The translations under genes were made by a program, and so were the position numbers. Positions 1-8,214 of a DNA stretch of 64,000 bases are shown piece by piece. The notes beneath the pieces were generated by a model. That model searched no databases. It worked only from the letters and a program-made list of their open reading frames with translations, and was not told the origin of the DNA. The stretch is from Nocardia abscessus. GTDB taxonomy: Bacteria > Actinomycetota > Actinomycetes > Mycobacteriales > Mycobacteriaceae. The DNA is taken from contig NZ_JADLQO010000014.1 in assembly GCF_015477775.1 (NCBI RefSeq), positions 1 through 64,000 of the forward strand, written 5' to 3'. Numbering within the stretch: position 1 is the stretch's first letter; each line of letters opens with the position of its first letter.

Positions 1-385
1 CCCGCGGAGCCACCACACCACCCGGCTCACCAGGCACACCCTGACCCGGCACCGGCTGACCCGGCACACCAGATTGGCCAGGCACCGGCTGACCAGGCAC
101 ACCAGACTGACCAGGCGCCGGTTGACCAGGCACAGACGGCGAACCCGAAACACCCGGCGAACCCGGGACCCCGGCGTCGCCGCCACCATTCGGCTGACCG
201 GATCCCGGCTGCCCCGGTCCAGGAGACTGCCCCGGTCCAGGGGCGGGACCGCCAGGCGAACCCGGCACCCCACCCGCCCGCGGCCGCTGCTGATCCGGCC
301 GGTTGGACCACGGCGTCATCGGTACCGGCGGCGCCTCGGCATCCTCGCCGGTTTCTATCTGTGGCTCTACCTCTGTTGGCGGCAT
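1..385 (-). CDS. Proline/glycine-rich repeat protein at the end of the T4SS-like locus (partial)
   Basis: The reading frame opens with ATG at 385 and runs off the window edge after about 128 codons. A stop codon two codons before the ATG rules out an earlier start. The first 40 residues are acidic and proline-rich. The rest is low complexity Gly-Pro-Gln sequence resembling collagen-like repeats, with an 11-residue unit of the form PGQPVPGQSGV repeated. It starts 10 nt after the stop of the NlpC/P60-like gene on the same strand, so it is the next gene of the T4SS-like operon. Extended Pro/Gly regions are common in surface-exposed or wall-spanning parts of secretion proteins, but the functional domain must lie beyond the window. 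It could be the linker of a TraG/VirD4-like or hydrolase protein; I cannot tell. Confidence 0.7.
   Translation of the reverse strand, partial: MPPTEVEPQIETGEDAEAPPVPMTPWSNRPDQQRPRAGGVPGSPGGPAPGPGQSPGPGQPGSGQPNGGGDAGVPGSPGVSGSPSVPGQPAPGQSGVPGQPVPGQSGVPGQPVPGQGVPGEPGGVVAPR
30..136. repeat. Tandem 33-bp coding repeat
   Basis: About three diverged copies of a 33-bp unit lie inside the Pro/Gly-rich gene and encode the 11-residue PGQPVPGQSGV-type repeat on the minus strand. The two inner copies differ at only a few positions. The periodicity is an exact multiple of three, so copy-number change would keep the frame. Confidence 0.75.
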
Positions 386-395
386 CGCTTACTCA

Positions 396-1283
396 TCACA
401 TCCCGCTGCCGAGTACTCGTTTCACCCGCACATCGTTCGTGCTCGGGATGGTCAGTTCGATGAATTCACCGGTCGCCGCATCTGTGGTGACGAGCCGCGT
501 GTCACTGACCGCGATGCCGACCTGGGTCGGCGCGTTGTTTCGGAAATTCCAGAACACCAGATCGCCCGCCGAGACCGCGACGGGATCCACTCGCTGACCG
601 CACGCGGCCTGTGCCGCAATGGTGTTCGGCAACACGACTACCGACGCTTCGCCGAGCTGTCCACATGCCCGCCGCGCCGGACCGCTCGGCCGGCCCGCGC
701 CGTCCACAGCCGACGGCTGCGCCACCGCCTCGGTAGTCGTGCATCGACCCGTCGTCTGCGCGGCCGACGCCTGGTAGATCACAGATCTGGTGAACTCCGT
801 CGCGCCTGCTCGGCTACCGGAGTCGTTCCCGGCTCCACTCGCCGCCAGCCGTGCCAGAGCGAGCTCACGCGCACACTCCACACCGATGCCCCCGTTGACG
901 TACAGCAAGGCAGGATCCTGGCGCGGCGCGTACTTCATCGCCGTCGCGCAGGCACGATCCCACTCGGAGGCGTTGGTATCGTCCGGCGCGATGGTCAGCT
1001 CCGCGTACGGATTCGTGGTGGGAGTGGAGGTCACTCCACCCGCTGGTGCGCTCTTCGCGGTCGGCCGCGCCGCCGTGGTCGCGCGGCTGGGGGTCACCGT
1101 CTGCGAGGGGTCAGGCCCCACCGCACTGTCGCACTGATAGTGCAGGTCGGAGGCGATCGCCGACGTCGCACCGCCGATGACCACCAGCAAAACCATCATC
1201 AACACGAGCACGACGCCCACGCCCCCCATCACCACCCATACCCAGATCGGCATAAGTACGAGCGTCAGAAGACGACCGATCAT
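396..1283 (-). CDS. Membrane-anchored degenerate NlpC/P60-like protein (TcpG position)
   Basis: 295 residues. One hydrophobic segment at about residues 5-40 is followed by a Ser/Thr/Pro/Ala linker, and the C-terminal region carries an AGDLVFW...VGIAVSD stretch reminiscent of NlpC/P60 cell-wall peptidases (GDLVFF...HVGIYLG). The histidine normally before VGI is Gln here (TQVGIAV), and no clear DCSG-type nucleophile motif is visible, so hydrolase activity looks lost. In tcp/ICE-type secretion loci the peptidoglycan hydrolase gene (TcpG/VirB1 role) lies near tcpH, as this gene does, 53 bp downstream of the VirB6-like gene. It may therefore act as a wall-binding or structural component. It could also be an unrelated exported protein with a chance match; the family call is moderate. 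Confidence 0.75.
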   Translation of the reverse strand: MIGRLLTLVLMPIWVWVVMGGVGVVLVLMMVLLVVIGGATSAIASDLHYQCDSAVGPDPSQTVTPSRATTAARPTAKSAPAGGVTSTPTTNPYAELTIAPDDTNASEWDRACATAMKYAPRQDPALLYVNGGIGVECARELALARLAASGAGNDSGSRAGATEFTRSVIYQASAAQTTGRCTTTEAVAQPSAVDGAGRPSGPARRACGQLGEASVVVLPNTIAAQAACGQRVDPVAVSAGDLVFWNFRNNAPTQVGIAVSDTRLVTTDAATGEFIELTIPSTNDVRVKRVLGSGM

Positions 1284-1336
1284 CGTGTGCCTCTCTGTGA
1301 TATCTGCCCCATTGTCTTGCCCCTATCGAGGGCTGA

Positions 1337-3805
1337 TCAGCGACCGCGCGGGTTCCTGAGGGGATTGAGGATCCTGTCCGGAATGTCGGGCAGCGCATTT
1401 GCCGCGGGGTCCGGCTGCGGGAGCGAGACAGCACCGGTGATATTCCGGCCCGCCTGCCATTGGTCGGTCTGGGCCGCTTTGTCGATTTCGGAACGCAGTC
1501 TCCGAATCCGATCGAAGTCCTGTGGATTCTCGGCTACCCAGTTGGTGGCCGCCTGGATCCGCAGCGCATGCTCGTTGGCGATCCACTGCCTCAACCGGTC
1601 CGCATCGTTCTGGGAGATTTCACGGCCATTGATGTCCCGTAGCCGCGCGGCGGCAGGGTCCCTGATCGGCCCCGATGCATGGGCCTGCAATGCATCGATC
1701 CATTCCCTCGTCGGATTGTCGATGTAATCCCTGCCGAGCTGGGCCAGCTCTTCCGAAATCCGCACACCGCCCTGGTAGTCACCTCGATACCGATCGACGC
1801 TGGCCTCCAACCCGTGGAACCTGGCCATCATCATTCTCGGATTCGTATGGAAGTCCCGCTCGAAGTGCTTGTGCGCCGCGACGACCCGGCCGAGGTGCTT
1901 CGATGCGAGCGGCTCGTCATCCGCGTGCCGGATGATATCCGCGCGCGCGATAGTCGCCCGTTGCCCTCGACCCCAACCGATACCGGCCATCCGGAGGGCG
2001 TACTGCACGCTGCCCATCATGCCGGACATATGCGCGACATTCTCGGCGGCGTAGGCGGCAGACCTCTCGCTACCACGGCGGGACCCGGACCTGCCTATCC
2101 CCTCCCTCGCATATTCAGCGGCAGCCACACGGTCGTACGCAGCGCCGTGCGTGGCCGCCCTCAGGTCGCGTGTCCGCAGGCCCCTCGCCTTGTTCCTCTT
2201 GTCGATGTGGTCCACCCGCGAGAAGGGATTGAGCGGGTTGAGGCGGCCACCGGCCATCCACGCCGTGACCGGCGAGCTGTTGATGGTGCTGATCGCGCCG
2301 AGCATGGCGAGCGGGGTCAGCGAGTTGGCCGCACCCGAGTTGCCCATGCCCAAACCCATACCCAATGGGGCGCCGCCACCTCCGGCACCCTGCGCCGATC
2401 CGGGGTTCTGGATCGCCGCGCCGATGCGGTGGGTCACCCAGTCATTGGCCTCGTCGATATTCCTGCTCAGACGCCGCACCTGGACGATGGCGACGATCTC
2501 GACGCCCGCCCCGATCACGAACACCACCATGATCTGACCGTTCGCCGCTCGGAACAGGCTGCCCAGCAACAGCTCGTAGATGCCGAGGGCGATGACGAAA
2601 AAGGCCATTTTCCCGCCGGAGATGAAGCCGTGTACCACGCAACGCACGGTGAATGTCTGCGTCGGACCGTAGATGTAGCCACCGGCGGCGAACCCGAAGA
2701 TCGACGCGAACCCGTAGTAGATGAGGTCGAGCGCCGCCCACATGATCTTGAAGGACAGGTACGCGGCGAAGGCCAGGAGAATGAGCGCGCACAGCAACAG
2801 CAGCAGTCCGGCGCCGATCTGACCGACGCTCGGATCCCCCATCGCGGCATACGCGGCGCTGTCGCCGCACGACTTCATCCCGTTCCGCACCCGGTCTTCG
2901 CTGCCCGCCGCCATGCCGGCGGACCACGCCGCCCGGCAAGAAGGGTTGTTGTCCACCACGTGCCCGGTATTCCAGACCTGCAACCCGAGCCGGATGATAT
3001 TGGTCGCCATGGTCGCTTGCAGCGTGCCGACCAACTGGTCCGGATTTGGGTTGTTGTCCCCGTTCAGACCCGCCGCGACCGAAAGCCCGACGTTACGGCC
3101 TTGCACCAGAACACCATGGTCGGACAACGCCTCGGCAAGCGGGTTGGTCAGGAAGAACACGCCCGCGATCGCGAAGGCGATCATCGTCACTACCTGTAGA
3201 ACGGCCTTCGCGTAAAAGGCGCGAACGATGAAGTAGCCGACGAAGAACGCACCGATCGCCAGCGCCGTCGACGCCAGCAGCGGCGTCGCGATCTGCGCCG
3301 TCAGGTTGCGGGCCATCGCTTGCAACGGCGCGCTGATCAGATTCAGCCACTGGAAGTCCAGCGCCTTGCCGGGCAGCCAGACCCCGGTGATCGTCAAGAG
3401 CTGCCATACCGCGAACAGTGGCATGAGGAGGATCCACAGCGCGAAATTCCCGATGTTCAGCACTCCGCCGCGATCGACGACCAGCATGTAGCTCGACACA
3501 TTGACTCCATAGGAGTCTTTGACATTCATCCAGCTGGTCGCACTGTTGGGTGCGGACCCCGTGGTGACCGTGCCCGTCTGCGCGATGGATACCGCGTGGA
3601 CGAGACCCGGGAAGACGAACAGCACGAAGAGTGCGATGACGATCCACGTGGTCCGGCGGCGACGGCGGGAAGCATTGATCCAAGCCCGGAAACGCCGGAA
3701 CACCATCTGCGGTCGCCAGCGGTCCGCGTCCCAGAACTGCGGTTCCCAAGGCATCCCGAAGGAAGTCTGGTCTGGGCGAATTCTGGAGGCGAGTGCAGAT
3801 CTCAT
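1337..3805 (-). CDS. Polytopic VirB6/TrbL-like T4SS membrane protein (TcpH-like)
   Basis: 822 residues. A basic N-terminus with a membrane segment at about residues 53-73 is followed by several further hydrophobic segments spread over about residues 120-450, then a long soluble helical, charged C-terminal half (about 470-822) containing a Gly/Ala-rich stretch. This architecture fits the large VirB6/TcpH-type channel proteins of Gram-positive conjugation systems, in which a polytopic core carries a big extra domain. It overlaps the upstream VirB4-like gene by ATGA, so the two are translationally coupled. Family assignment rests on topology and neighbours rather than a motif. An alternative label would be TrbL-like conjugal transfer protein. 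Confidence 0.8.
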   Translation of the reverse strand: MRSALASRIRPDQTSFGMPWEPQFWDADRWRPQMVFRRFRAWINASRRRRRTTWIVIALFVLFVFPGLVHAVSIAQTGTVTTGSAPNSATSWMNVKDSYGVNVSSYMLVVDRGGVLNIGNFALWILLMPLFAVWQLLTITGVWLPGKALDFQWLNLISAPLQAMARNLTAQIATPLLASTALAIGAFFVGYFIVRAFYAKAVLQVVTMIAFAIAGVFFLTNPLAEALSDHGVLVQGRNVGLSVAAGLNGDNNPNPDQLVGTLQATMATNIIRLGLQVWNTGHVVDNNPSCRAAWSAGMAAGSEDRVRNGMKSCGDSAAYAAMGDPSVGQIGAGLLLLLCALILLAFAAYLSFKIMWAALDLIYYGFASIFGFAAGGYIYGPTQTFTVRCVVHGFISGGKMAFFVIALGIYELLLGSLFRAANGQIMVVFVIGAGVEIVAIVQVRRLSRNIDEANDWVTHRIGAAIQNPGSAQGAGGGGAPLGMGLGMGNSGAANSLTPLAMLGAISTINSSPVTAWMAGGRLNPLNPFSRVDHIDKRNKARGLRTRDLRAATHGAAYDRVAAAEYAREGIGRSGSRRGSERSAAYAAENVAHMSGMMGSVQYALRMAGIGWGRGQRATIARADIIRHADDEPLASKHLGRVVAAHKHFERDFHTNPRMMMARFHGLEASVDRYRGDYQGGVRISEELAQLGRDYIDNPTREWIDALQAHASGPIRDPAAARLRDINGREISQNDADRLRQWIANEHALRIQAATNWVAENPQDFDRIRRLRSEIDKAAQTDQWQAGRNITGAVSLPQPDPAANALPDIPDRILNPLRNPRGR

Positions 3806-6330
3806 CAGCGTCCCAATCGCTCGGGCAGGGCCGAACGCGCACCGGTGACACTCGTCGGGGTGCTGGTGATCGCCGCGGCACGGTCCGGACGCGCCGGACC
3901 CAGCACCTTGCCGCGACCGATGCGGTTCAACGCGTCACGCATGAACATCTCACCACGACGCTCCTCGGGAATCTGACGACCGGGACCGACGGGTGGCGAG
4001 GTCTCTTCGCGGAGAATCTGCAAAAGAAACGGGGCTTCCTCCAGATCGACGCCCAGCCACTCCAAGCTGTTGCGCGCCAGCGTCTCGTCGCGCTGCCGGA
4101 AGACGAATCGGTTCGGGATCAAGTTGTGCGCCGCGCCCTGGAAGTCCGTGGCCGGGTCGTGCGAGGCGAGGCCGATCGCGGCCAAGTGCTTACGGCCGTC
4201 GCGGCTGAAGTCCGAGGTGACCGCCGAGCCGACCTGCGTCTGCGTGAAGTGGTGCGCCTCGTCGCCGACGAGCAGGCCGAACCTGCCGTTGTCGGAGAGG
4301 AACGCCTCCCGCGCCGCGACGCCGACCAATTCGTACAGCGCCGTGCCGAGCCGCTTCGTCAACGGCAGCCGGTTGTACAGGTGCGGGGTGGTGAGTTCCT
4401 CTGCGCTCGGCAGTTGCAGGTTGTGGCTGCGGACGACGGTCGCGGCGGCATCGAGGCGCAGCGGTGGCAGCTTGGGGTCGAACAGCACCGGCACCCGCTC
4501 CACCACGGTGCCCAGCCGCGCCGCGAGATCGGCGTACTCCTCGCCTCGCTCGGGATGCTCCCGTAACCGGCGCACGACATGGTACAGATCGAGCAGGCTC
4601 TTGATCTTGTGCTCGGCCATGCCTCTGGGTGACAGCAGATTGCTCGCCGCCGCGCCCGCGCCGGAAGTCGGCGACAGATCGAGCAGCGGAAGAATCGAGT
4701 CCAGCGCGCGTTCACCCGCGATCCGGGGGTTGAACAACCGCAGCGGGTCCAGCGAGACCGTGGGATTGGCCAGGTCGATGATGACCGCGTCGTCGATCGA
4801 CCGCGCGAAGTGCTCCCATTCGCCGACCTGACTGCGGTCGATGGCGAGGAACTGCCCGCCCATGTCGTGTACGAGCACCGCCATCAGTTTCAGGAAATAC
4901 GACTTGCCCGAACCGAGTTCGCCGGTCACCGCGAACGAGGCGGACAGGTCGTGCAGCGCGGCCTCCATGATGCCGAAGTGGATCGGCTCGAAATGTCCCG
5001 ACAGCAGGTTGACCCCGATCACCGGCCCGCTGTCGTCACCGATCTGGCTGGTGGTGAACGGCACGAAACCGGCCCACATGTCCGAGGGGACGATATGGGC
5101 GAAGTCGTCGAACGCACGGCGTGGCGGGCTGCCGGGAATCAGCATCGACCACAGGTCGACCTGCGCGCCCACCGGAGCGGTCATGTCGACCTGGAACCGC
5201 TTGTAGCGCCGCTTGAGCGTGTTGACCGCGTCCATCGTGGCGTCCCGCGTCGGTCCGCCGATGGCGATGACGGTCGTGAACGAGACCTCCGATTCCCCGC
5301 CGTTGACCTCGAAGTGCTGGTTGTACTCGCCGAGCATGCGCGCTTTCGAGGCCAATGTGTTCTGTGCGAACGAGACCTCCTGGTCCCGCTGATCCATCTG
5401 CTCGCCGAGCCTGCGCAAACTGAGTTCGTTGTTCTTCAACACCTGTTCGGCGGGCTTGGTCGAGATCCGCATGCCCCAGTCGACGGTGACGTCGCCGAGA
5501 CCCTCCAACACGTTGAGGAACTCGCTGCCGCCGGGAAAGGTCATGCCCGCGTAGGGGAAGGAGTGCGGCGTCAGCATCGCCTGGTAGGACGGGCGGTACT
5601 CGAAATCCGGCTGTACCACCTTGACCACAGGAACGAACGAGGGACGGATACGCCGGTTGCTGTCGGCCTGTGCCCCCTCGTCGAGCGCGGCGGAGCGGAA
5701 CACCGCCGCCGTCGCGTCGTCCAGCGCGCCCGCACGGGTGGGTGCCACCGGATCCCCCGCGGCGCCGCGCGAGAGATAGTGCTCCCACAGCCATTGGAAC
5801 AGTGCCGCGGGCACCGGAACCGGATCGAAGTCACCGCCGATCCTGGACAGGATCTCGTTCGCCTTTTCGTCGTATTCGTCCAGGTCGGCGCGGGCGATCG
5901 CGGTCGCATCGATCGTGGGGGTGCTGCCACGCCACAGGCGCGACAGCGCGGAGATGCTGGAGTTGCTCGCTCCGACCGGGATCGACAACAGGAAGATGCG
6001 GGTCTGCGGCATGATCGCGTGCACGCGTTCGTAGGAGGCCACCACCTCGTCGGCGTAGTCCTCGCACTCGTCCAGGTCGACACCCTCCACCATCTTGGTG
6101 AGCACGTCGATCGTGTTCAGCCGCGCCTGGATGCCCAGCAACAGCGATCCGCTCGGCAAATTGGTGACCAGCGCGTGATGCGCCATCTTCACGTCGTACT
6201 TGTCACCGGCCTTGCGCAGGCCGTAGCCGAGTGGATTGATGAAATAGGTCGCGGTGACCAGACCCGAATGGGTGAACTGGAGATTGCCGCGAATCGCCGC
6301 GGTGGGCTGTAGATCTCGTCCGAGTGCCAT
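3805..6330 (-). CDS. VirB4-like T4SS ATPase (TcpF/TraC-type)
   Basis: 841 residues. Hydrolyses ATP to drive assembly and transport of a type IV secretion system at the inner face of the membrane. A Walker A motif GELGSGKS lies at about residue 470, and a Walker B-like LLVGDEAHHF at about 685 is followed by the SRDGRKHLAAIGLASHD region typical of VirB4/TrwK ATPases. The N-terminal half matches the regulatory region of this family. The start chosen is ATG 6330: it overlaps the preceding stop (ATGA) and has a strong AGGAGG 8 nt upstream; the open frame extends 20 codons further but without support. It sits between the TcpE-like and VirB6-like genes, the usual order in tcp loci. No frameshift or missing ATPase motif is seen. 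Confidence 0.9.
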   Translation of the reverse strand: MALGRDLQPTAAIRGNLQFTHSGLVTATYFINPLGYGLRKAGDKYDVKMAHHALVTNLPSGSLLLGIQARLNTIDVLTKMVEGVDLDECEDYADEVVASYERVHAIMPQTRIFLLSIPVGASNSSISALSRLWRGSTPTIDATAIARADLDEYDEKANEILSRIGGDFDPVPVPAALFQWLWEHYLSRGAAGDPVAPTRAGALDDATAAVFRSAALDEGAQADSNRRIRPSFVPVVKVVQPDFEYRPSYQAMLTPHSFPYAGMTFPGGSEFLNVLEGLGDVTVDWGMRISTKPAEQVLKNNELSLRRLGEQMDQRDQEVSFAQNTLASKARMLGEYNQHFEVNGGESEVSFTTVIAIGGPTRDATMDAVNTLKRRYKRFQVDMTAPVGAQVDLWSMLIPGSPPRRAFDDFAHIVPSDMWAGFVPFTTSQIGDDSGPVIGVNLLSGHFEPIHFGIMEAALHDLSASFAVTGELGSGKSYFLKLMAVLVHDMGGQFLAIDRSQVGEWEHFARSIDDAVIIDLANPTVSLDPLRLFNPRIAGERALDSILPLLDLSPTSGAGAAASNLLSPRGMAEHKIKSLLDLYHVVRRLREHPERGEEYADLAARLGTVVERVPVLFDPKLPPLRLDAAATVVRSHNLQLPSAEELTTPHLYNRLPLTKRLGTALYELVGVAAREAFLSDNGRFGLLVGDEAHHFTQTQVGSAVTSDFSRDGRKHLAAIGLASHDPATDFQGAAHNLIPNRFVFRQRDETLARNSLEWLGVDLEEAPFLLQILREETSPPVGPGRQIPEERRGEMFMRDALNRIGRGKVLGPARPDRAAAITSTPTSVTGARSALPERLGR

Positions 6331-6869
6331 CAGGGACCTCCTCCGGAGGCCGTGCCGTTGCTGTCGCCGTTGCCGTTCAATCGCCGCCACAGGTCGGTGG
6401 CCTTACCGCCTCCACTCACCACCTCGAGCAGGCGGATGCCGGATTTCGGCACGGCGGCCACCGCCGCGTCGGAACGGTGAGGCAGCAAGAGGACCACGGT
6501 CTCTTCGATGAACATGGTGTGGCGCACCGAGTCACTGGTGATCGGCATGCCCGAGGCCGACACCGGCTTGCGGTAGACGATGAGCCTGCTGAGCCAGAAA
6601 GCGCGCGAAAGCATCCGCACGCCCGTGTACGGCACGAGCCCGAGCACGAAAACCGCCAGGATGGTGACTGCCAGACCCGTGATGAAGGTGACGGCCGGGT
6701 TCAGCGGCAACGTCATGGCCCCCACCGACGTCACCGACATCATCGCCACGGCGGCCGCGACCTGGGGCAGGGTGTAGGGGCCGAACGGAAGCTTCTGCCC
6801 GTTCTGCGCCTTGCCGATCATCGTGGGCACACGTTTGATCGGCGTGAACACCTTGATCACTTGGGTCAT
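6330..6869 (-). CDS. TcpE-like conjugal transfer membrane protein
   Basis: 179 residues. A soluble N-terminus rich in basic residues precedes a hydrophobic block at about residues 35-90 that can form two transmembrane segments, followed by a hydrophilic C-terminal half with a Gly/Asn-rich tail. Size, two-helix topology and the place directly before the VirB4-like ATPase match the TcpE family (VirB3/PrgI-like role). The start ATG 6869 overlaps the stop of the preceding small gene by ATGA, and its own stop overlaps the ATPase start. The longer in-frame extension upstream is the antisense-like shadow of the neighbouring gene and is rejected. Confidence 0.8.
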   Translation of the reverse strand: MTQVIKVFTPIKRVPTMIGKAQNGQKLPFGPYTLPQVAAAVAMMSVTSVGAMTLPLNPAVTFITGLAVTILAVFVLGLVPYTGVRMLSRAFWLSRLIVYRKPVSASGMPITSDSVRHTMFIEETVVLLLPHRSDAAVAAVPKSGIRLLEVVSGGGKATDLWRRLNGNGDSNGTASGGGP

Positions 6870-7126
6870 CGATAACCACCGATGGGGTGATCGGGAACGA
6901 TGAGGTTCGCGTCCGTTCGCGCGTAGTTGATGGTCGTAGGCAGAATCCAGATCACCACCCCGGCCATCAATCCCGAGCCGAAGACGACGATGATCCGCGC
7001 AGGCGACAGCCTGGATTTCGCCGCCTCGGAAATCACCACACCGATCGTGACGATGGCGATGATGATCATTCCGCCCCATCGGACAAAGATCAGGATGCCA
7101 TAGAGGATGTTGCTCAAGTTACCCAT
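6866..7126 (-). CDS. Small two-helix membrane protein (TcpD/VirB2-like position)
   Basis: 86 residues with hydrophobic segments at about 5-32 and 44-65 separated by a short basic loop. No sequence motif identifies it. Its size, topology and position between the TcpC-like and TcpE-like genes fit the small membrane proteins of tcp-type loci (TcpD) and the VirB2-type pilin slot of other T4SS loci. It starts 16 nt after the TcpC-like stop, with AGAGGCAGCCCG before ATG giving a weak ribosome site. It overlaps the next gene by 4 nt. Confidence 0.75.
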   Translation of the reverse strand: MGNLSNILYGILIFVRWGGMIIIAIVTIGVVISEAAKSRLSPARIIVVFGSGLMAGVVIWILPTTINYARTDANLIVPDHPIGGYR

Positions 7127-7142
7127 CGGGCTGCCTCTCGGA

Positions 7143-8198
7143 TCAGTTCTGTGTCGCCGGCGGAATCGTCACCGACGTCGAGGGGGACGAGGTAGAAGTG
7201 GGCGGTGATCCGCCACGAGAGTCCTGACCGGCGACCACCGCCAGCGGACTGGCCAGGGCGGGAATCGGGTCTATGGACACCACCTGCCACTGGCCGGCGT
7301 TGCGCATCATGGTCAGCGGGTAGGCCAGAGTCGCGGTGGCGCCGGTGTCGGCTTTGGGGTTGACCGTGGCCAGCACCTGGGCCTTCGCACCGCTGGAGCC
7401 ACAGCCCGAGTCATCGGTGGTGAGCGAGGTCAGCTCGACGGCAGTGAAGGGAGGAGGCTTCAGCGCGGCCAGCCCGGCATCCGGCGTGGTGTAACGGGCC
7501 ACGTCACCGTTTCCGGCGAGCATGGCGCTCAGAAAGCCCGCGGCGACCTGTCCGAGCGGCGTATCCGGTGCGCACGGCGCGCCATAGGCCAGTTTGAGAT
7601 CGACGCCCTTCGACGGAGCCTGGACCAGGGCGGGCGTCGACAGCGCACGGAGCCGCCCGTCGGACACCGACACCGCCACACGATAGAAATGCCGCTGATC
7701 CGAGGCGGTCGCGGCGCCGGCCTTCCCGACGCGGACCGACACCGTCACCGACCAGACCTCGAGCCCGCCGGCCGCGAGCGCACGCGAGACATAGACGACC
7801 GACGGGTCGGACACCTGGCGCGCGGACGAAGGCAACGAGATCTGCTGATTGGAGCCGACGTATTCGCCGATCCGATCCTGCTGTCCCGCAACGGCGGTCA
7901 GGTATGCGACGACGAACTGCTCCGCGTAAGAGCCCGCCAATTGCGCATGTCCGACGATTGCCGTCGTCGAATCATCCGACGGCGCAGGCGGACCGGAGTC
8001 GAAGACACTGAGGATCGCGTGGCCGCCGCCGAGTACGGCGAGCACGGCGAGCACCGCGACCACAATGTTGTCGCGACGGCGGCGAGCGGCCATCCGGCGA
8101 AGCAGTGCCTCACCTGAATCTGCCGGTCCCCGAACCACTGTCCTCACTCCCGAGATGGTAGAGAGCAAAGGCGTTCCCAACCGGCCGGTAGTTCCCAC
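7143..8198 (-). CDS. TcpC-family conjugal transfer protein (VirB8-like)
   Basis: 351 residues. Short cytoplasmic basic region, one transmembrane helix at about residues 43-65, then an extracytoplasmic part with two NTF2-like repeats: one around 90-200 and another around 215-325 (ending in a QWQVVSID strand typical of the fold), followed by a Ser/Thr-rich tail. This is the layout of TcpC, the VirB8-like assembly factor of Gram-positive conjugation systems. A GTG at 8198 is used here; the exact start is uncertain because the AGGAG lies directly against it and a GTG at 8149 is also possible. The gene lies 16 nt from both neighbours on the same strand. Confidence 0.85.
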   Translation of the reverse strand: MGTTGRLGTPLLSTISGVRTVVRGPADSGEALLRRMAARRRRDNIVVAVLAVLAVLGGGHAILSVFDSGPPAPSDDSTTAIVGHAQLAGSYAEQFVVAYLTAVAGQQDRIGEYVGSNQQISLPSSARQVSDPSVVYVSRALAAGGLEVWSVTVSVRVGKAGAATASDQRHFYRVAVSVSDGRLRALSTPALVQAPSKGVDLKLAYGAPCAPDTPLGQVAAGFLSAMLAGNGDVARYTTPDAGLAALKPPPFTAVELTSLTTDDSGCGSSGAKAQVLATVNPKADTGATATLAYPLTMMRNAGQWQVVSIDPIPALASPLAVVAGQDSRGGSPPTSTSSPSTSVTIPPATQN

Positions 8199-8214
8199 TC
8201 CTGGGAATCAATCG

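Noticed and set aside
31..136. CRISPR-like spacing of repeats
   Set aside because: The units are contiguous coding repeats without spacers.
4810..6312. 500-codon open frame opposite the VirB4-like gene
   Set aside because: Shadow frame with His/Arg-rich repetitive composition; the opposite strand has Walker motifs and a strong ribosome site.
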